Source: a virus. Taken from it: DNA of 64,000 nt. The stretch is from positions 1 through 64,000 of the IMG/VR virus record IMGVR_UViG_3300046642_000884. One strand, given 5' to 3'. Made by a program: the position numbers and the translations under genes. Shown here piece by piece: positions 49,286 to 57,539 of this stretch; positions within the stretch are counted from its first letter, which is position 1, and each line of letters opens with the position of its first letter. A model generated the notes under the pieces. It made no database searches. It was not told the origin of the DNA and worked only from the letters and a program-made list of their open reading frames with translations.

Positions 49286-50155
49286 TTATAGTCCAAACAA
49301 CCCATCAAGCGGGCCGTGTTCCAGGCGATTATTCCAACCGGCGAAGCTGGATTTGAATTTTGATGGGTGTCCTTCTCCACAATGCCAGAAAAGGTTATCG
49401 TGGGCTTTGGCGGTGGTGACTGCATCATAATTTTTGTTGCCTTCCATTTCGACCATTATGAAATGATTATTGCCACCGTCGTCTATCTCAATACCTGTGC
49501 CACAGCCTTCAATACTGCCATCATAAAAATTAGTATAGGCAGCTGCCGCAAGATATGTTCCCCATTCACACCCTTCCAAGATTGGCAAGGAAATACGATT
49601 GGCGGTCGGAGGTAAATCAGGGCGATTTGGTAGTGAGTCAAACGCTAATCCAATACAGTTTGTCTTATGACCATTAACACGCGGTCGAATTTCCGTCAGA
49701 ATACCAAAAACCATATTGATCGCTGCATTAAAATCTGTTGTTGTTGGGCCACTTGTTAATCGAACAAAAACATCAAAACGTGAACGATGACACGAATTGA
49801 TAACAAAACCATGACCACCATTCATTGTCGGTTCAATTATAAAACCTTCAAACTGAAGACCATCAGGACCGCCTTGGTCTCCTGGATAAATTGCTGGGCC
49901 ATCAAAGTTCACAGCATGACCTTTTCCTGTATGGCGTAAAATACATTCACCTTCGGCAAAGATTTTAAGTCCATCATAGGCAAGATTGGGCCAATGATCG
50001 AACAACACAACGCCTTCAGAAAACACAAGAAGCGGCATTGGTTTTTTAGCAGCATGAATGGCAGCAATGTCGGCAGCCATAGTAGCGAGCTTGTCGGAGT
50101 TGTCCGATCCCCCCGTCATATCAAGATTATATTTTTCTGCAACGTTGATTGCCAT
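49286..50155 (-). CDS. Tailspike-like beta-helix protein
   Basis: 289 residues from the ATG at 50155. N terminus INVAEKYNLDMTGGSDNSDK is the degenerate entry motif of pectate-lyase-type helices; GGHGFVINSCHRSRFDVFVR and DGSIEGCGTGIEIDDGGNNH look like helix rungs. It may bind or cut a surface glycan. ATAAATA plus five bases precede the ATG, with no ribosome site. Confidence 0.6.
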   Translation of the reverse strand: MAINVAEKYNLDMTGGSDNSDKLATMAADIAAIHAAKKPMPLLVFSEGVVLFDHWPNLAYDGLKIFAEGECILRHTGKGHAVNFDGPAIYPGDQGGPDGLQFEGFIIEPTMNGGHGFVINSCHRSRFDVFVRLTSGPTTTDFNAAINMVFGILTEIRPRVNGHKTNCIGLAFDSLPNRPDLPPTANRISLPILEGCEWGTYLAAAAYTNFYDGSIEGCGTGIEIDDGGNNHFIMVEMEGNKNYDAVTTAKAHDNLFWHCGEGHPSKFKSSFAGWNNRLEHGPLDGLFGL

Positions 50156-50167
50156 AATATTATTTAT

Positions 50168-50253
50168 TGGAGGAAGGCTGACGAATCGAACGCCACAGGT
50201 TGCCCTGCGTTTGGTTTTCGAGACCATCCTCAACCCAGTTGAGTTAACCTTCC
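50168..50253 (-). tRNA. tRNA-Ser (CGA)
   Basis: GGAAGGT/GCCTTCC, anticodon loop CTCGAAA, long variable arm GCAGGGCAACCTG, T-arm TGGCG-TTCGATT-CGTCA, CCA. Confidence 0.88.
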
Positions 50254-50258
50254 ATAAT

Positions 50259-50344
50259 TGGCGGAGAGCTGACGAATCGAACGCCACAGGTTGCCCTGCG
50301 TTTAGTTTTCAAGACTATCCCCAGCCCAGCCAGGTTAACTCTCC
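50259..50344 (-). tRNA. tRNA-Ser (TGA)
   Basis: GGAGAGT/GCTCTCC, anticodon loop CTTGAAA, same variable and T-arms as the preceding Ser tRNA (likely duplication), CCA. Confidence 0.88.
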
Positions 50345-50454
50345 TTATCGAATATTGTAGTTAGCCACTTACCGAATATATATTGAGTATAAATCATCAC
50401 ACCAAACATAAGCAATAGTATTAGTATTACTATCGTTGAATCGACAAAGTTCAT
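50335..50454 (-). CDS. 39-residue membrane protein
   Basis: MNFVDSTIVILILLLMFGVM then a polar tail; its end overlaps the tRNA-Ser(TGA) 5' end by ten bases. Confidence 0.5.
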   Translation of the reverse strand: MNFVDSTIVILILLLMFGVMIYTQYIFGKWLTTIFDKES

Positions 50455-50819
50455 CTTGCTCCATCTCTTTTTGTCGGTGGGTTTGCATAATATTTACTTA
50501 TCGTCGCTTTCTGAATATATCGGTCGTCGGTCAGAATAGAAGGTCCCTTCAGGCTTTTTCCGTCGAGGGCCATAAAAGTTGCCTCAAGCAGATGATCCAT
50601 ATCAGGAGAATTCGGGTTGGAATAAACGACCTTCAAATCAATAGGCCAATCGATAGGTAAATCGACCTTATCGCCAATCTTTCTCACGGCCAGTTCAGTC
50701 AACTCTTCGCGGAACCTTTGGAGCGATTTACGGTGTTCGCGTTTATGCGGGGCTCCGTGAATATAAAGTTCCAGAGTCGGCGGCTCGGTCATCTCGTTGT
50801 ATTTGATGATAAGTTTCAT
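50451..50819 (-). CDS. rusA: RusA-like Holliday junction resolvase
   Basis: 122 residues from ATG 50819. NSPDMDHLLEATFMALDGKS then TDDRYIQKATISKY (about 66-110) matches RusA: DxDH, DAL-like and TDD-K active-site elements. ATG is exactly the seventh base after the promoter -10; no ribosome site, so leaderless. Confidence 0.85.
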   Translation of the reverse strand: MKLIIKYNEMTEPPTLELYIHGAPHKREHRKSLQRFREELTELAVRKIGDKVDLPIDWPIDLKVVYSNPNSPDMDHLLEATFMALDGKSLKGPSILTDDRYIQKATISKYYANPPTKRDGAR

Positions 50820-50825
50820 AGAATG

Positions 50826-50854
50826 ATGATAAGCTATATCCAACGTTATGTCAA
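50826..50854 (-). promoter_or_regulatory. Early promoter of rusA (leaderless)
   Basis: AAGTTC, TTGACA (50849-50854), 17 bases, TATCAT (50826-50831), CATTCT, ATG. Confidence 0.8.
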
Positions 50855-50858
50855 GAAC

Positions 50859-51062
50859 TTATTTTTTACAGTCTGATTTGGCTACTTCATAAGAATCAGT
50901 GGACATATTAAGATCGTGAATGCGTGTTTCAGTTCCGTCGGATTCGATGCCGCCCGACACGATTTTGTGTTTGCCAAGCAAATCAGTAAAATGAAATCTC
51001 TTCCATTTTTTGTATCGGCGTTTGGGGTGGTTCAGAGTTAAGAAGATGTCTTGATAATTCAT
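50859..51062 (-). CDS. Small basic protein
   Basis: 67 residues: MNYQDIFLTLNHPKRRYKKW. ATG eleven bases after the -10 of the 51073 promoter, leaving at most a four-base leader. Unknown function. Confidence 0.55.
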   Translation of the reverse strand: MNYQDIFLTLNHPKRRYKKWKRFHFTDLLGKHKIVSGGIESDGTETRIHDLNMSTDSYEVAKSDCKK

Positions 51063-51072
51063 GATGCTATTT

Positions 51073-51101
51073 ATCTTATCGGTTGCACTGCACTATGTCA
51101 A
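51073..51101 (-). promoter_or_regulatory. Early promoter
   Basis: TTGACA (51096-51101), 17 bases, TAAGAT (51073-51078); abuts the tRNA-Asp 3' end. Confidence 0.8.
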
Positions 51102-51110
51102 GACTTAAAA

Positions 51111-51187
51111 TGGCGCGCTATGGGGGTTTCAATCCCCCTCCTACCGCTCGACAGGCGGCTATGCTAGTCACTACACACCAATAGCGC
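51111..51187 (-). tRNA. tRNA-Asp (GTC)
   Basis: GCGCTAT/ATAGCGC, anticodon arm GCCGC-CTGTCGA-GCGGT, T-stem GGGGG/CCCCC with loop ATTGAAA, CCA. Confidence 0.85.
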
Positions 51188-51218
51188 TTTTCACTAAATA
51201 ACCTAAAGAGGAACAAAG

Positions 51219-51548
51219 ATGGGCTGGTGGGATGATCCTAATCAACTAAATAGAATTGAACAGAACATCCACTATATTGTATCCCAACTAAATAAGCTTA
51301 CACAAGGAGAAAAAAATATGTCTGCTGAACTCGATGCCCTAAAGGCACAAGTCGCACAAAACGCCTCAGTTGAAGCTTCGGCTGTTGCTCTGATCCATGG
51401 TCTTGCCGCTCAACTCGCTGCAGCCATTGCTAAGAATGATCCAGTTGCGTTACAAGCTTTTACGACTGACCTGCAAGCCTCGGCTAATGCTTTAGCGGCT
51501 GCTATTACAGCCAGCACACCTTTAACTAACACTGCCAACACCCCCTAA
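51219..51548 (+). CDS. Unknown helical Ala-rich phage protein
   Basis: 109 residues. Two helical halves (LNRIEQNIHYIVSQLNKLTQ and an Ala-rich AQVAQNASVEASAVALIHGL). CTAAATA box and AAGAGGAAC site. The Ala-rich half recalls phage structural or decoration segments; not assigned. Confidence 0.6.
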   Translation: MGWWDDPNQLNRIEQNIHYIVSQLNKLTQGEKNMSAELDALKAQVAQNASVEASAVALIHGLAAQLAAAIAKNDPVALQAFTTDLQASANALAAAITASTPLTNTANTP

Positions 51549-51986
51549 TTCATAGACAAGTAATGCTTTTTTAGTATTTTTGAGACGGGTGCCGAGGTTC
51601 TCAATCTTCGGCGCCTCAAAAAAATGCGTCAGAATAAAGTTTCCGAGTGGCTGATTATATGAAGTAGCTGTTAAAAGTGACTGGCGGCAGATTGGCTTGG
51701 CCATTGCTTCAATGACCATATAACGAACTTGGCCTTCAAGAGAGTTTTCTGGATAGCTGTTGTCTTTAAGCCATTTCCACATAGCATCTTTTCGTTCAAG
51801 CCTGGCTCCATAGATACCATATCCAGTATTGTTGTCGTGAATAGCGTTGGGGTTTAACCCGCTTTCCGTGAGGGCCTGTCCTATCAGAAGAGCTGCAGCA
51901 TATTTAAGGTTATCAGATGGAACTTGCTCGCGAGCAAGCTGGTCTATCGCAATCTTCATTGCTGGCATAATATCTAATAACGACAT
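51522..51986 (-). CDS. Phage tail lysozyme-like protein
   Basis: 154 residues. ALTESGLNPNAIHDNNTGYG then IYGARLERKDAMWKWLKDN (38-76) matches the phage tail lysozyme family (catalytic Glu in TESG). Convergent with the Ala-rich plus-strand gene. Would cut peptidoglycan glycan strands. Confidence 0.7.
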   Translation of the reverse strand: MSLLDIMPAMKIAIDQLAREQVPSDNLKYAAALLIGQALTESGLNPNAIHDNNTGYGIYGARLERKDAMWKWLKDNSYPENSLEGQVRYMVIEAMAKPICRQSLLTATSYNQPLGNFILTHFFEAPKIENLGTRLKNTKKALLVYELGGVGSVS

Positions 51987-52130
51987 CTACTTAATTCGAC
52001 TTTTATACAAGTGATCCAGTATAACTAGATTCATTTCTCTTTTCAGTTCAGCTTGTAACTCTTTATCCCGACACGGTAAGAAAAAAATTGCAAGGCCTAT
52101 CAATTTAACGAAGATAAACCGGCGCAGCAT
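51987..52130 (-). CDS. Small membrane protein, leaderless late
   Basis: 47 residues (MLRRFIFVKLIGLAIFFLPC). TATAAATA (52135-52142) ends four bases before the ATG; no ribosome site. Confidence 0.55.
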   Translation of the reverse strand: MLRRFIFVKLIGLAIFFLPCRDKELQAELKREMNLVILDHLYKSRIK

Positions 52131-52145
52131 CGGATATTTATAGGG

Positions 52146-52221
52146 TGGTGAACGCCCTCGGAGTCGAACCGAGACCTTCTAACTTAAGAGGATAGAGCAC
52201 TACCTATTGTGCTAGGCGTCC
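52146..52221 (-). tRNA. tRNA-Lys (CTT)
   Basis: GGACGCC/GGCGTTC, GCAC/GTGC, loop CTCTTAA, T-arm CTCGG-TTCGACT-CCGAG, CCA. Confidence 0.88.
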
Positions 52222-52228
52222 TTAAAAT

Positions 52229-52304
52229 TGGTAGACCCGTCCGAATTCGAATCGGAATCTCATGGATTAAAAGGCCAGCGCACTACCTATTATGCTACGG
52301 GTCC
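52229..52304 (-). tRNA. tRNA-Lys (TTT)
   Basis: GGACCCG/CGGGTCT, loop CTTTTAA on a weak stem, T-arm TCCGA-TTCGAAT-TCGGA, CCA. Confidence 0.85.
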
Positions 52305-52310
52305 ACAGAT

Positions 52311-52367
52311 AATCAAGCTGCGCGGCCTTTTCAACGATCGCTTTAACACCATCCGGTGAGCTTGATT
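52311..52367. repeat. 9-bp inverted repeat between tRNAs
   Basis: AATCAAGCT (52311-52319) and AGCTTGATT (52359-52367) form a stem between tRNA-Lys and tRNA-Ile; may be a processing hairpin. Confidence 0.5.
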
Positions 52368-52373
52368 GAGAAT

Positions 52374-52448
52374 TGGTTGGCCTAGAAAGAGTCGAACTTT
52401 CGTCTGTCGGTTATCGGCCGACTGCACTAACCGTTGTGCTACAGGCCA
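52374..52448 (-). tRNA. tRNA-Ile (GAT), C at position 33
   Basis: TGGCCTG/TAGGCCA, GCAC/GTGC, GTCGG-CCGATAA-CCGAC, GAAAG-TTCGACT-CTTTC, CCA. Position 33 is C, not U. Confidence 0.88.
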
Positions 52449-52771
52449 TTAGAAATTCTCTTTAGTTTCATTCGAGAGGCAATGCTTATATTAGCGCCAC
52501 AATCGTATGCATCTTGATTATTTTCACCTGCTGTTCCCCAATAAAGATGCTTTGGGTTGGAACATTTGTCATTATTACAAGCGTGACAACAATATATCTT
52601 CATACCTGTTGGTATAGTTGTTTTCAAGTAATGTGCTAATAAGCCTCGAAATTCACGACTTTCTCTACCGCCAATCTCAATACAATCTTCTAATAGATTT
52701 AAATGAGATTGGCGTTCTGTTTTTGATTTAAGTATGTGTGTATCAATCGATTCGAACAACAAGGCCATCAT
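52439..52771 (-). CDS. HNH homing endonuclease
   Basis: 110 residues. CIEIGGRES, YCCHACNNDKCSNPKHLYWG then ENNQDAYD (60-92) is the HNH form with CxxC-type zinc ligands common in T4-like phages. It overlaps tRNA-Ile and couples to HddA. A broken copy is at 46370. Confidence 0.85.
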   Translation of the reverse strand: MMALLFESIDTHILKSKTERQSHLNLLEDCIEIGGRESREFRGLLAHYLKTTIPTGMKIYCCHACNNDKCSNPKHLYWGTAGENNQDAYDCGANISIASRMKLKRISNGL

Positions 52772-53754
52772 ATCTTAAATACTTCACATCCTTTTTCAAC
52801 AAAATTGAAATCGTAAAACTTCAAAGGCGACAAGGCGTTTTTAATATCGATATGGTATTCTTCGTCGGCATAGAAGATAAAGAATCCTCCGCCTCCAGCC
52901 CCAATCAGTTTTCCACCACGGGCACCGTGTCGGCGCGCCATCTGGTAGATTTCATCAATCTCTGGATTGCTGATACCGCTAGCAACCTCTTTTTTATCGA
53001 GCCATGCATCAGCCATCAGGTCGCCAATTCGGTCGTATTGACGGTTTTCAAGTAAAGCGAAGGCGGTTAGCGCTCGGACAGCGTTGGCTTTTAATAATGC
53101 AAACTTAGTTCTATCGTCTTTAAGATTCTGATTCTGTATCTTTAGAATATCATTAGCAGAGCGATTAATACCACTATACACAAGAAGCAGGTTCCGATGA
53201 AGCTTTCTAAGTCCATAAAATGCCTCCCTTGAGCATGTTTGAGTTACCTCGCCGTTACGGCCAAACTTTAATAGGTTCAGACCGCCAAGTGCCGCGGCAT
53301 ATTGGTCTTGTTTGCCGACAGGGTGGCCGCAGCGATTGATTTCAATATGACATGCGTCTTCGGCAAGGTCCCATTTACTATAGGTATTGTCACCTTTTAA
53401 AGAATATAGCGCAGCAATTAAGCCGACTGTGAATGCTGAGGACGACCCTAAACCTGAACCATAAGCATCAATGTCGGAAACTGCTGAGATTGTGATATTG
53501 TTTGAAATTCCAAGTGTTTTTAATGTCTCACGGACCAAAGCATTCTTTATATCATCAGGACATTCGCCGTTTTCAGCTTCGGAAAAATGAGCTTGTGCTA
53601 TTTTGATGTTCTGGTGTTGTGATCTAGAGACATTGATCGTAATATATTTATCGATAGTCGCCGACAGGCAATAACCATCATCGTGTTTATAAAACGCTTC
53701 CATATCTCCACCGGAAAACAGTGAGATTCGAAGAGGAGTCTTTGAGATATACAT
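52768..53754 (-). CDS. hddA: Heptose 7-phosphate kinase (HddA-like GHMP kinase)
   Basis: 328 residues. TPLRISLFSGGDMEAFY, AYGSGLGSSSAFTVGLI (ATP loop, 96-112) and GGKLIGAGGGGFFIFYA (near 281) match D-glycero-D-manno-heptose 7-phosphate 1-kinases. Works after GmhA (56265) in GDP- or ADP-heptose synthesis. Confidence 0.85.
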   Translation of the reverse strand: MYISKTPLRISLFSGGDMEAFYKHDDGYCLSATIDKYITINVSRSQHQNIKIAQAHFSEAENGECPDDIKNALVRETLKTLGISNNITISAVSDIDAYGSGLGSSSAFTVGLIAALYSLKGDNTYSKWDLAEDACHIEINRCGHPVGKQDQYAAALGGLNLLKFGRNGEVTQTCSREAFYGLRKLHRNLLLVYSGINRSANDILKIQNQNLKDDRTKFALLKANAVRALTAFALLENRQYDRIGDLMADAWLDKKEVASGISNPEIDEIYQMARRHGARGGKLIGAGGGGFFIFYADEEYHIDIKNALSPLKFYDFNFVEKGCEVFKI

Positions 53755-53972
53755 TATCCGGTTGCCAAATAAGAATTAAAAAAACCTAAGTCATCAACCT
53801 TATCCGAATAGATATAACATCTAATCGATTCTGTATCTTTTACTACTCTAGTAAAATCTTGTTTTTCTCGGTCTGTTGTTGTATTGAAATACTTATCCAG
53901 CATTAGATGCTCGTCGTCTATTGTAGTAACAAAGGCTTCTTGATAGTTATAGTAGATTATATAGATACTCAT
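53754..53972 (-). CDS. Small unknown protein
   Basis: 72 residues from ATG 53972 behind the microprotein stop. MSIYIIYYNYQEAFVTTIDD; no domain. Confidence 0.5.
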   Translation of the reverse strand: MSIYIIYYNYQEAFVTTIDDEHLMLDKYFNTTTDREKQDFTRVVKDTESIRCYIYSDKVDDLGFFNSYLATG

Positions 53973-53973
53973 T

Positions 53974-54096
53974 TTATCCCCACATCGGTCCAGTTGTTGA
54001 TTTCCATTTCCCACAATGCTTGCATACGTTACCGTGATAATGATTCGGATCAGCAATATAGTAATGAAATCCAAAGAAACAAAGAACTTTTCTCAT
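53974..54096 (-). CDS. Small Cys-His protein
   Basis: 40 residues: MRKVLCFFGFHYYIADPNHY then VCKHCGKW, a minimal zinc knuckle family common in phages. Confidence 0.55.
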   Translation of the reverse strand: MRKVLCFFGFHYYIADPNHYHGNVCKHCGKWKSTTGPMWG

Positions 54097-55064
54097 AAAT
54101 CACCTCTCTGTTCTAAAATCCATTCGTTCTCTTGAAGCCATTTGAGCGTTAGAATGATCCCTTCGGAAATTGATACTGTCGGATGCCAACCGAAACCTTT
54201 TATTCTGGAAGTATCAACAAAAGAATATTTGCTGTCGCCTTTCCAACCCACTGGGTTTCCTGACCAAGTCACTTCAGGATTAATTCCAAGATAACGAGTG
54301 ATGATAGGAATCGTGTCGGTCAAAGAAACAGCATCATTATGACCAAGATTATAGATACCATGACTAAATGTCCAATCGGAATTGATGGCGTGCAATATTC
54401 CTTCAACGCAATCCTTAACATAAAGATAAGATTTCTGCTGATCTTTTCCTCCTACCACATAAAGTTTGGTTGGGTCTTTCTTTAGCTGTCGATAAAAATC
54501 GTAAATAAAGCCATGTGAATATCTTTCGCCGATAATGGACGAGAAACGAAATATCCAAGATTGCATTCCGAAACCAGAACAATAAGCTTGAATCAGTCCC
54601 TCACAAGCCAGCTTCGATGCACCATACAACGAGATTTGTGTAGGAATCTGACAATTTTCAGGGATTGGTTTGGGGAAATATTGCTTACCAATATCTCCAT
54701 ATATTGCTGAGGTTGAGGAGAATGCAATCTTATTAATGTTGGCTCTCCGCATCAATTCCAACACATTATAGGTCGCAATTGTGTTGTGTTCCAAGTCTCG
54801 TTTGGTGTCTTCAAAGCCGTGACGAACATCAGCATTGGCAGCAAGATGAAATACCATATCGATGTTGTCGTATATAGCGCCATCAAAATGTTTTGTTAGA
54901 TCACAATTAATGAAAGTAAAATTCGGATTCGAATTATTTTGATATCCTAAATGTTTTATTTTTTTGTTATCAAGACCAATAACCGTATGACCCAATTCCA
55001 ACAATCGGTCACACAGATGCGAACCTATAAAGCCTGCGGCGCCAGTTACAAGATATTTTGCCAT
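54093..55064 (-). CDS. NAD-dependent sugar epimerase/dehydratase (SDR)
   Basis: 323 residues. VTGAAGFIGSHLCDRL (GxxGxxG NAD loop), HLAANADVRHG, SSTSAIYGD and YGASKLACEGL (YxxxK catalytic pair, about 154-158). Acts on a nucleotide sugar, possibly the heptose product made by its neighbours. Confidence 0.9.
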   Translation of the reverse strand: MAKYLVTGAAGFIGSHLCDRLLELGHTVIGLDNKKIKHLGYQNNSNPNFTFINCDLTKHFDGAIYDNIDMVFHLAANADVRHGFEDTKRDLEHNTIATYNVLELMRRANINKIAFSSTSAIYGDIGKQYFPKPIPENCQIPTQISLYGASKLACEGLIQAYCSGFGMQSWIFRFSSIIGERYSHGFIYDFYRQLKKDPTKLYVVGGKDQQKSYLYVKDCVEGILHAINSDWTFSHGIYNLGHNDAVSLTDTIPIITRYLGINPEVTWSGNPVGWKGDSKYSFVDTSRIKGFGWHPTVSISEGIILTLKWLQENEWILEQRGDL

Positions 55065-56119
55065 TAGTTCACCCGATATATAAACTGCTCTTTAACCATT
55101 GCTCGGCTTTCAACAGTTGGATATTGCTGGTTTAGGGCCTCCAAAAGCTTTTCCCATTTATAATGCACTATTCTTGAGGAATATCGAGTACAGATATACG
55201 CCCTGTTGAATAATAGTTGATTTTTCAGTCCTTCAGGACTTTCACGCACCACCTGCACTGCATTATGCAGCTGATTTAAAAATATATTGGCGTGTTCGTT
55301 ATGGTTGGTTGTCGCCGAATACATAAACGGATTGAGACCCCCAGTGGTATCAGGAAGCGCTGCAAAATTAGGATGTACACAAACCAGTCCATAATACATG
55401 CCTTCCAGTACAGAACGACACATGGTTTCTGGCCAGATATTCGGATAGCCGAAAATATGATATTTCTCCAGTTGCTTGCGAAGTTCCCAGTATTCAGTAA
55501 AACCGTGATAGGTGATCTGAGGATGTTCCTCACAGGTCTTGTATAGCTGCTCGAATTGTTTGTCGCGGTCGTCCCAGCCATACATCTTGAATGACGAATG
55601 AACGTGCAGATGGATTTTTGGGTCTTCCTTGGCCATATGAACAAACACCGGCACCAGGATTTCAAGCCCGCGATGGGGTGTTGTGTAGTAGGCAATATTC
55701 ACCATTTCCTTGGGATCAGGTTTTTCTGGAGGAGGTAAAGTTTCGTCAATGTAAAAGCCGCCTTCGATTACAGTGTTCTTCGATTCATACGGCATTCCTA
55801 AATGATTCATAAACTGTTGATAATGCCAGTTTGACAGAAATACGATCTTATGGAATCGATTGCGTAAGTTTTCCTCCTTGAGATGAATGCTCTCAGGATC
55901 ATTCGGCAGATTATGCTCCCAATATACTCGAATCTTGTCCTCTTTGATTTCACGGATTCGTGAAGGGATAATCTGAACATTCTCGAATAAGGCACGAGGA
56001 ATGGTGCCGTCAAAAACAAATCTGGAGTAGCGTTCAGTACCACCGTGAGCATTGGCACCAACCTCATTGTTCTCCATCAGGTCCCAGTTATTATTAGGAA
56101 ATAGTTCTGCGTCAGTCAT
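55064..56119 (-). CDS. Glycosyltransferase (GT4-like)
   Basis: 351 residues. GGTERYSRF near residue 26, IVFLSNWHYQQFMNHLG, NIAYYTTPHRGLEILVPVFV and WPETMCRSVLEGMYYGLVCV (EGMYYG motif) are GT-B features. Likely transfers a sugar to LPS, a virion protein or DNA. One-base overlap with the epimerase. Confidence 0.8.
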   Translation of the reverse strand: MTDAELFPNNNWDLMENNEVGANAHGGTERYSRFVFDGTIPRALFENVQIIPSRIREIKEDKIRVYWEHNLPNDPESIHLKEENLRNRFHKIVFLSNWHYQQFMNHLGMPYESKNTVIEGGFYIDETLPPPEKPDPKEMVNIAYYTTPHRGLEILVPVFVHMAKEDPKIHLHVHSSFKMYGWDDRDKQFEQLYKTCEEHPQITYHGFTEYWELRKQLEKYHIFGYPNIWPETMCRSVLEGMYYGLVCVHPNFAALPDTTGGLNPFMYSATTNHNEHANIFLNQLHNAVQVVRESPEGLKNQLLFNRAYICTRYSSRIVHYKWEKLLEALNQQYPTVESRAMVKEQFIYRVN

Positions 56120-56268
56120 TTTATTTTTATTAACCTCACTGCTCCTGCTTGAATAAGATGTTTTGCTTCTCTTTTTGATGTGGCGAATTTTATACGAACC
56201 AAAGCATCTATCAGTTTTTCACCAGTTTTTACTTCAATTGTGGGCAAAATATCATATACGTCAGTCAT
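56116..56268 (-). CDS. Mini S4-domain-like RNA-binding protein
   Basis: 50 residues. IDALVRIKFATSKREAKHLI then QAGAVRLIKIK is the S4 helix-turn pattern found at the end of tyrosyl-tRNA synthetases. Coupled to both neighbours by overlapping starts. Confidence 0.55.
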   Translation of the reverse strand: MTDVYDILPTIEVKTGEKLIDALVRIKFATSKREAKHLIQAGAVRLIKIK

Positions 56269-56834
56269 TTTGGTTTTTCGTTGTTGTATATATCGAGAAT
56301 GGCGTGTAATAGTATTAGATGACTGATTTCCACGAATCCATAGCTATCGCTTGGAACATAAAAGTTCAAGTGTCCCATTTGTCGTAAAGGATTATCTGGT
56401 TTGAACCCGGAAAAGGTAAAAATAGTTGCAAACGGCTTTAGATAATATACTGCTTTTAGAATATTCTCAGATTGTCCTGAGGATGATATTGCAACTAAAA
56501 TATCGCCGTCTCTATATTGATAGTAAAGTTGTTTCGAGAATACTTGCTCATAACCATAATCGTTAGCGAGACAGGTCAGAGCCGCTGGATCATTCAAGGC
56601 AACAGCATTTATTCCGCCAGCTTTGGAATAGTCAATGGCCATATGAGAAGCAATAGCAGCAGAGCCGCCGTTGCCGATAAAGATCAGTTTATTCTGGGAA
56701 GTTCTAAAGTCTTTGACGTTGCTAATAAACGCATCATAACCCTCGGAAAAGCTGATCTTGCCGTTTTCCCTGGTTACTTCTACACAGTCTAAAATATGGA
56801 AGAGGTTGTCTTTATATTCGTCAAACGCACTCAT
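56265..56834 (-). CDS. gmhA: GmhA-like SIS isomerase
   Basis: 189 residues from ATG 56834 (a longer frame lacks support). IGNGGSAAIASHMAIDYSKA (about 50) and DILVAISSSGQSENILKAV (about 105) are phosphoheptose isomerase SIS motifs. Would make D-glycero-D-manno-heptose 7-phosphate for HddA. Confidence 0.85.
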   Translation of the reverse strand: MSAFDEYKDNLFHILDCVEVTRENGKISFSEGYDAFISNVKDFRTSQNKLIFIGNGGSAAIASHMAIDYSKAGGINAVALNDPAALTCLANDYGYEQVFSKQLYYQYRDGDILVAISSSGQSENILKAVYYLKPFATIFTFSGFKPDNPLRQMGHLNFYVPSDSYGFVEISHLILLHAILDIYNNEKPK

Positions 56835-57029
56835 TATTATTATTTTTTCTTCAGGAGATAGACCTCTCTCCTCGAGTCTTACACAATACCTCGCGATATT
56901 GAACCTCGTTGGACCCAACAGTCTTAGGTGTTCTATCTCAGCCGTTGGCCTTGATTGCTCACTGAAGAATATTTTTTCTGGGACGTAGGTAAAATATTTA
57001 GGTGATTTTATTGGTGTCCTACGCCTTAG

Positions 57030-57071
57030 AAAAAATAGAGTGGGATTGTATTGGGTCTCCGGAACAATCCC
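57030..57071 (-). terminator. Terminator 2 after the 57186 gene
   Basis: GGGATTGT/ACAATCCC stem then ATTTTTT on the minus strand. A third stem, CGTAGG/CCTACG (56984-57023), follows. Confidence 0.65.
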
Positions 57072-57112
57072 TTAAAACCATTAGTGACGGGTAAGACCAC
57101 TACATTTTACTA

Positions 57113-57166
57113 CCTTATAAAAGCCCCGTTGACTTATACTTACTTACGTCTAACTAGACACGGGGC
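57113..57166 (-). terminator. Terminator 1 after the 57186 gene
   Basis: GCCCCGT/ACGGGGC stem (57160-57166 with 57123-57129) then CTTTTAT on the minus strand, 20 bases after the stop. Confidence 0.7.
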
Positions 57167-57185
57167 CCACATCTAGTTATTCTAT

Positions 57186-57362
57186 TTAGTGAGAATCCAG
57201 AACTTGGTATCCCACTTTGGGAAGGTTTTCACGGAACCACTTTCGGTCCTCGTCGTTGAGAGCCTTGATTTCGCGAAGGAAGTCCACATTGGACTTTCCC
57301 GGCAAGAGGCCAAAGTAGTCCTTCATCGATTGAACAAAGGACATAGACTTGATTTCAGACAT
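57186..57362 (-). CDS. Small unknown protein, strongly expressed
   Basis: 58 residues: MSEIKSMSFVQSMKDYFGLL then EIKALNDEDRKWFRENLPKV. Double promoter (early and late), AGGAGAAACTG site and stacked terminators suggest a monocistronic, abundant product. Confidence 0.7.
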   Translation of the reverse strand: MSEIKSMSFVQSMKDYFGLLPGKSNVDFLREIKALNDEDRKWFRENLPKVGYQVLDSH

Positions 57363-57392
57363 TTCAGTTTCTCCTGGTTAATGTCTTTATTG

Positions 57393-57428
57393 TATTTATA
57401 GAGTATCAGAGTAGAAAGGAGATGTCAA
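57393..57428 (-). promoter_or_regulatory. Overlapping early and late promoters
   Basis: Early: AACAGTTC, TTGACA (57423-57428), 17 bases, TACTCT (57400-57405). Late: TATAAATA (57393-57400) sharing the last base. Confidence 0.75.
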
Positions 57429-57437
57429 GAACTGTTT

Positions 57438-57515
57438 TTAGAGCGGATAGACCCAAAAAATCATGACGGCATACCATAAAACTATTATCGCCAACAGTAT
57501 CCAGCGCAAATCCAT
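57438..57515 (-). CDS. 25-residue membrane microprotein
   Basis: MDLRWILLAIIVLWYAVMIF then WVYPL; AGGAGAAAAAA site just 3' of the giant RNA. Confidence 0.5.
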   Translation of the reverse strand: MDLRWILLAIIVLWYAVMIFWVYPL

Positions 57516-57539
57516 TTTTTTCTCCTGAAAAAATTAATA

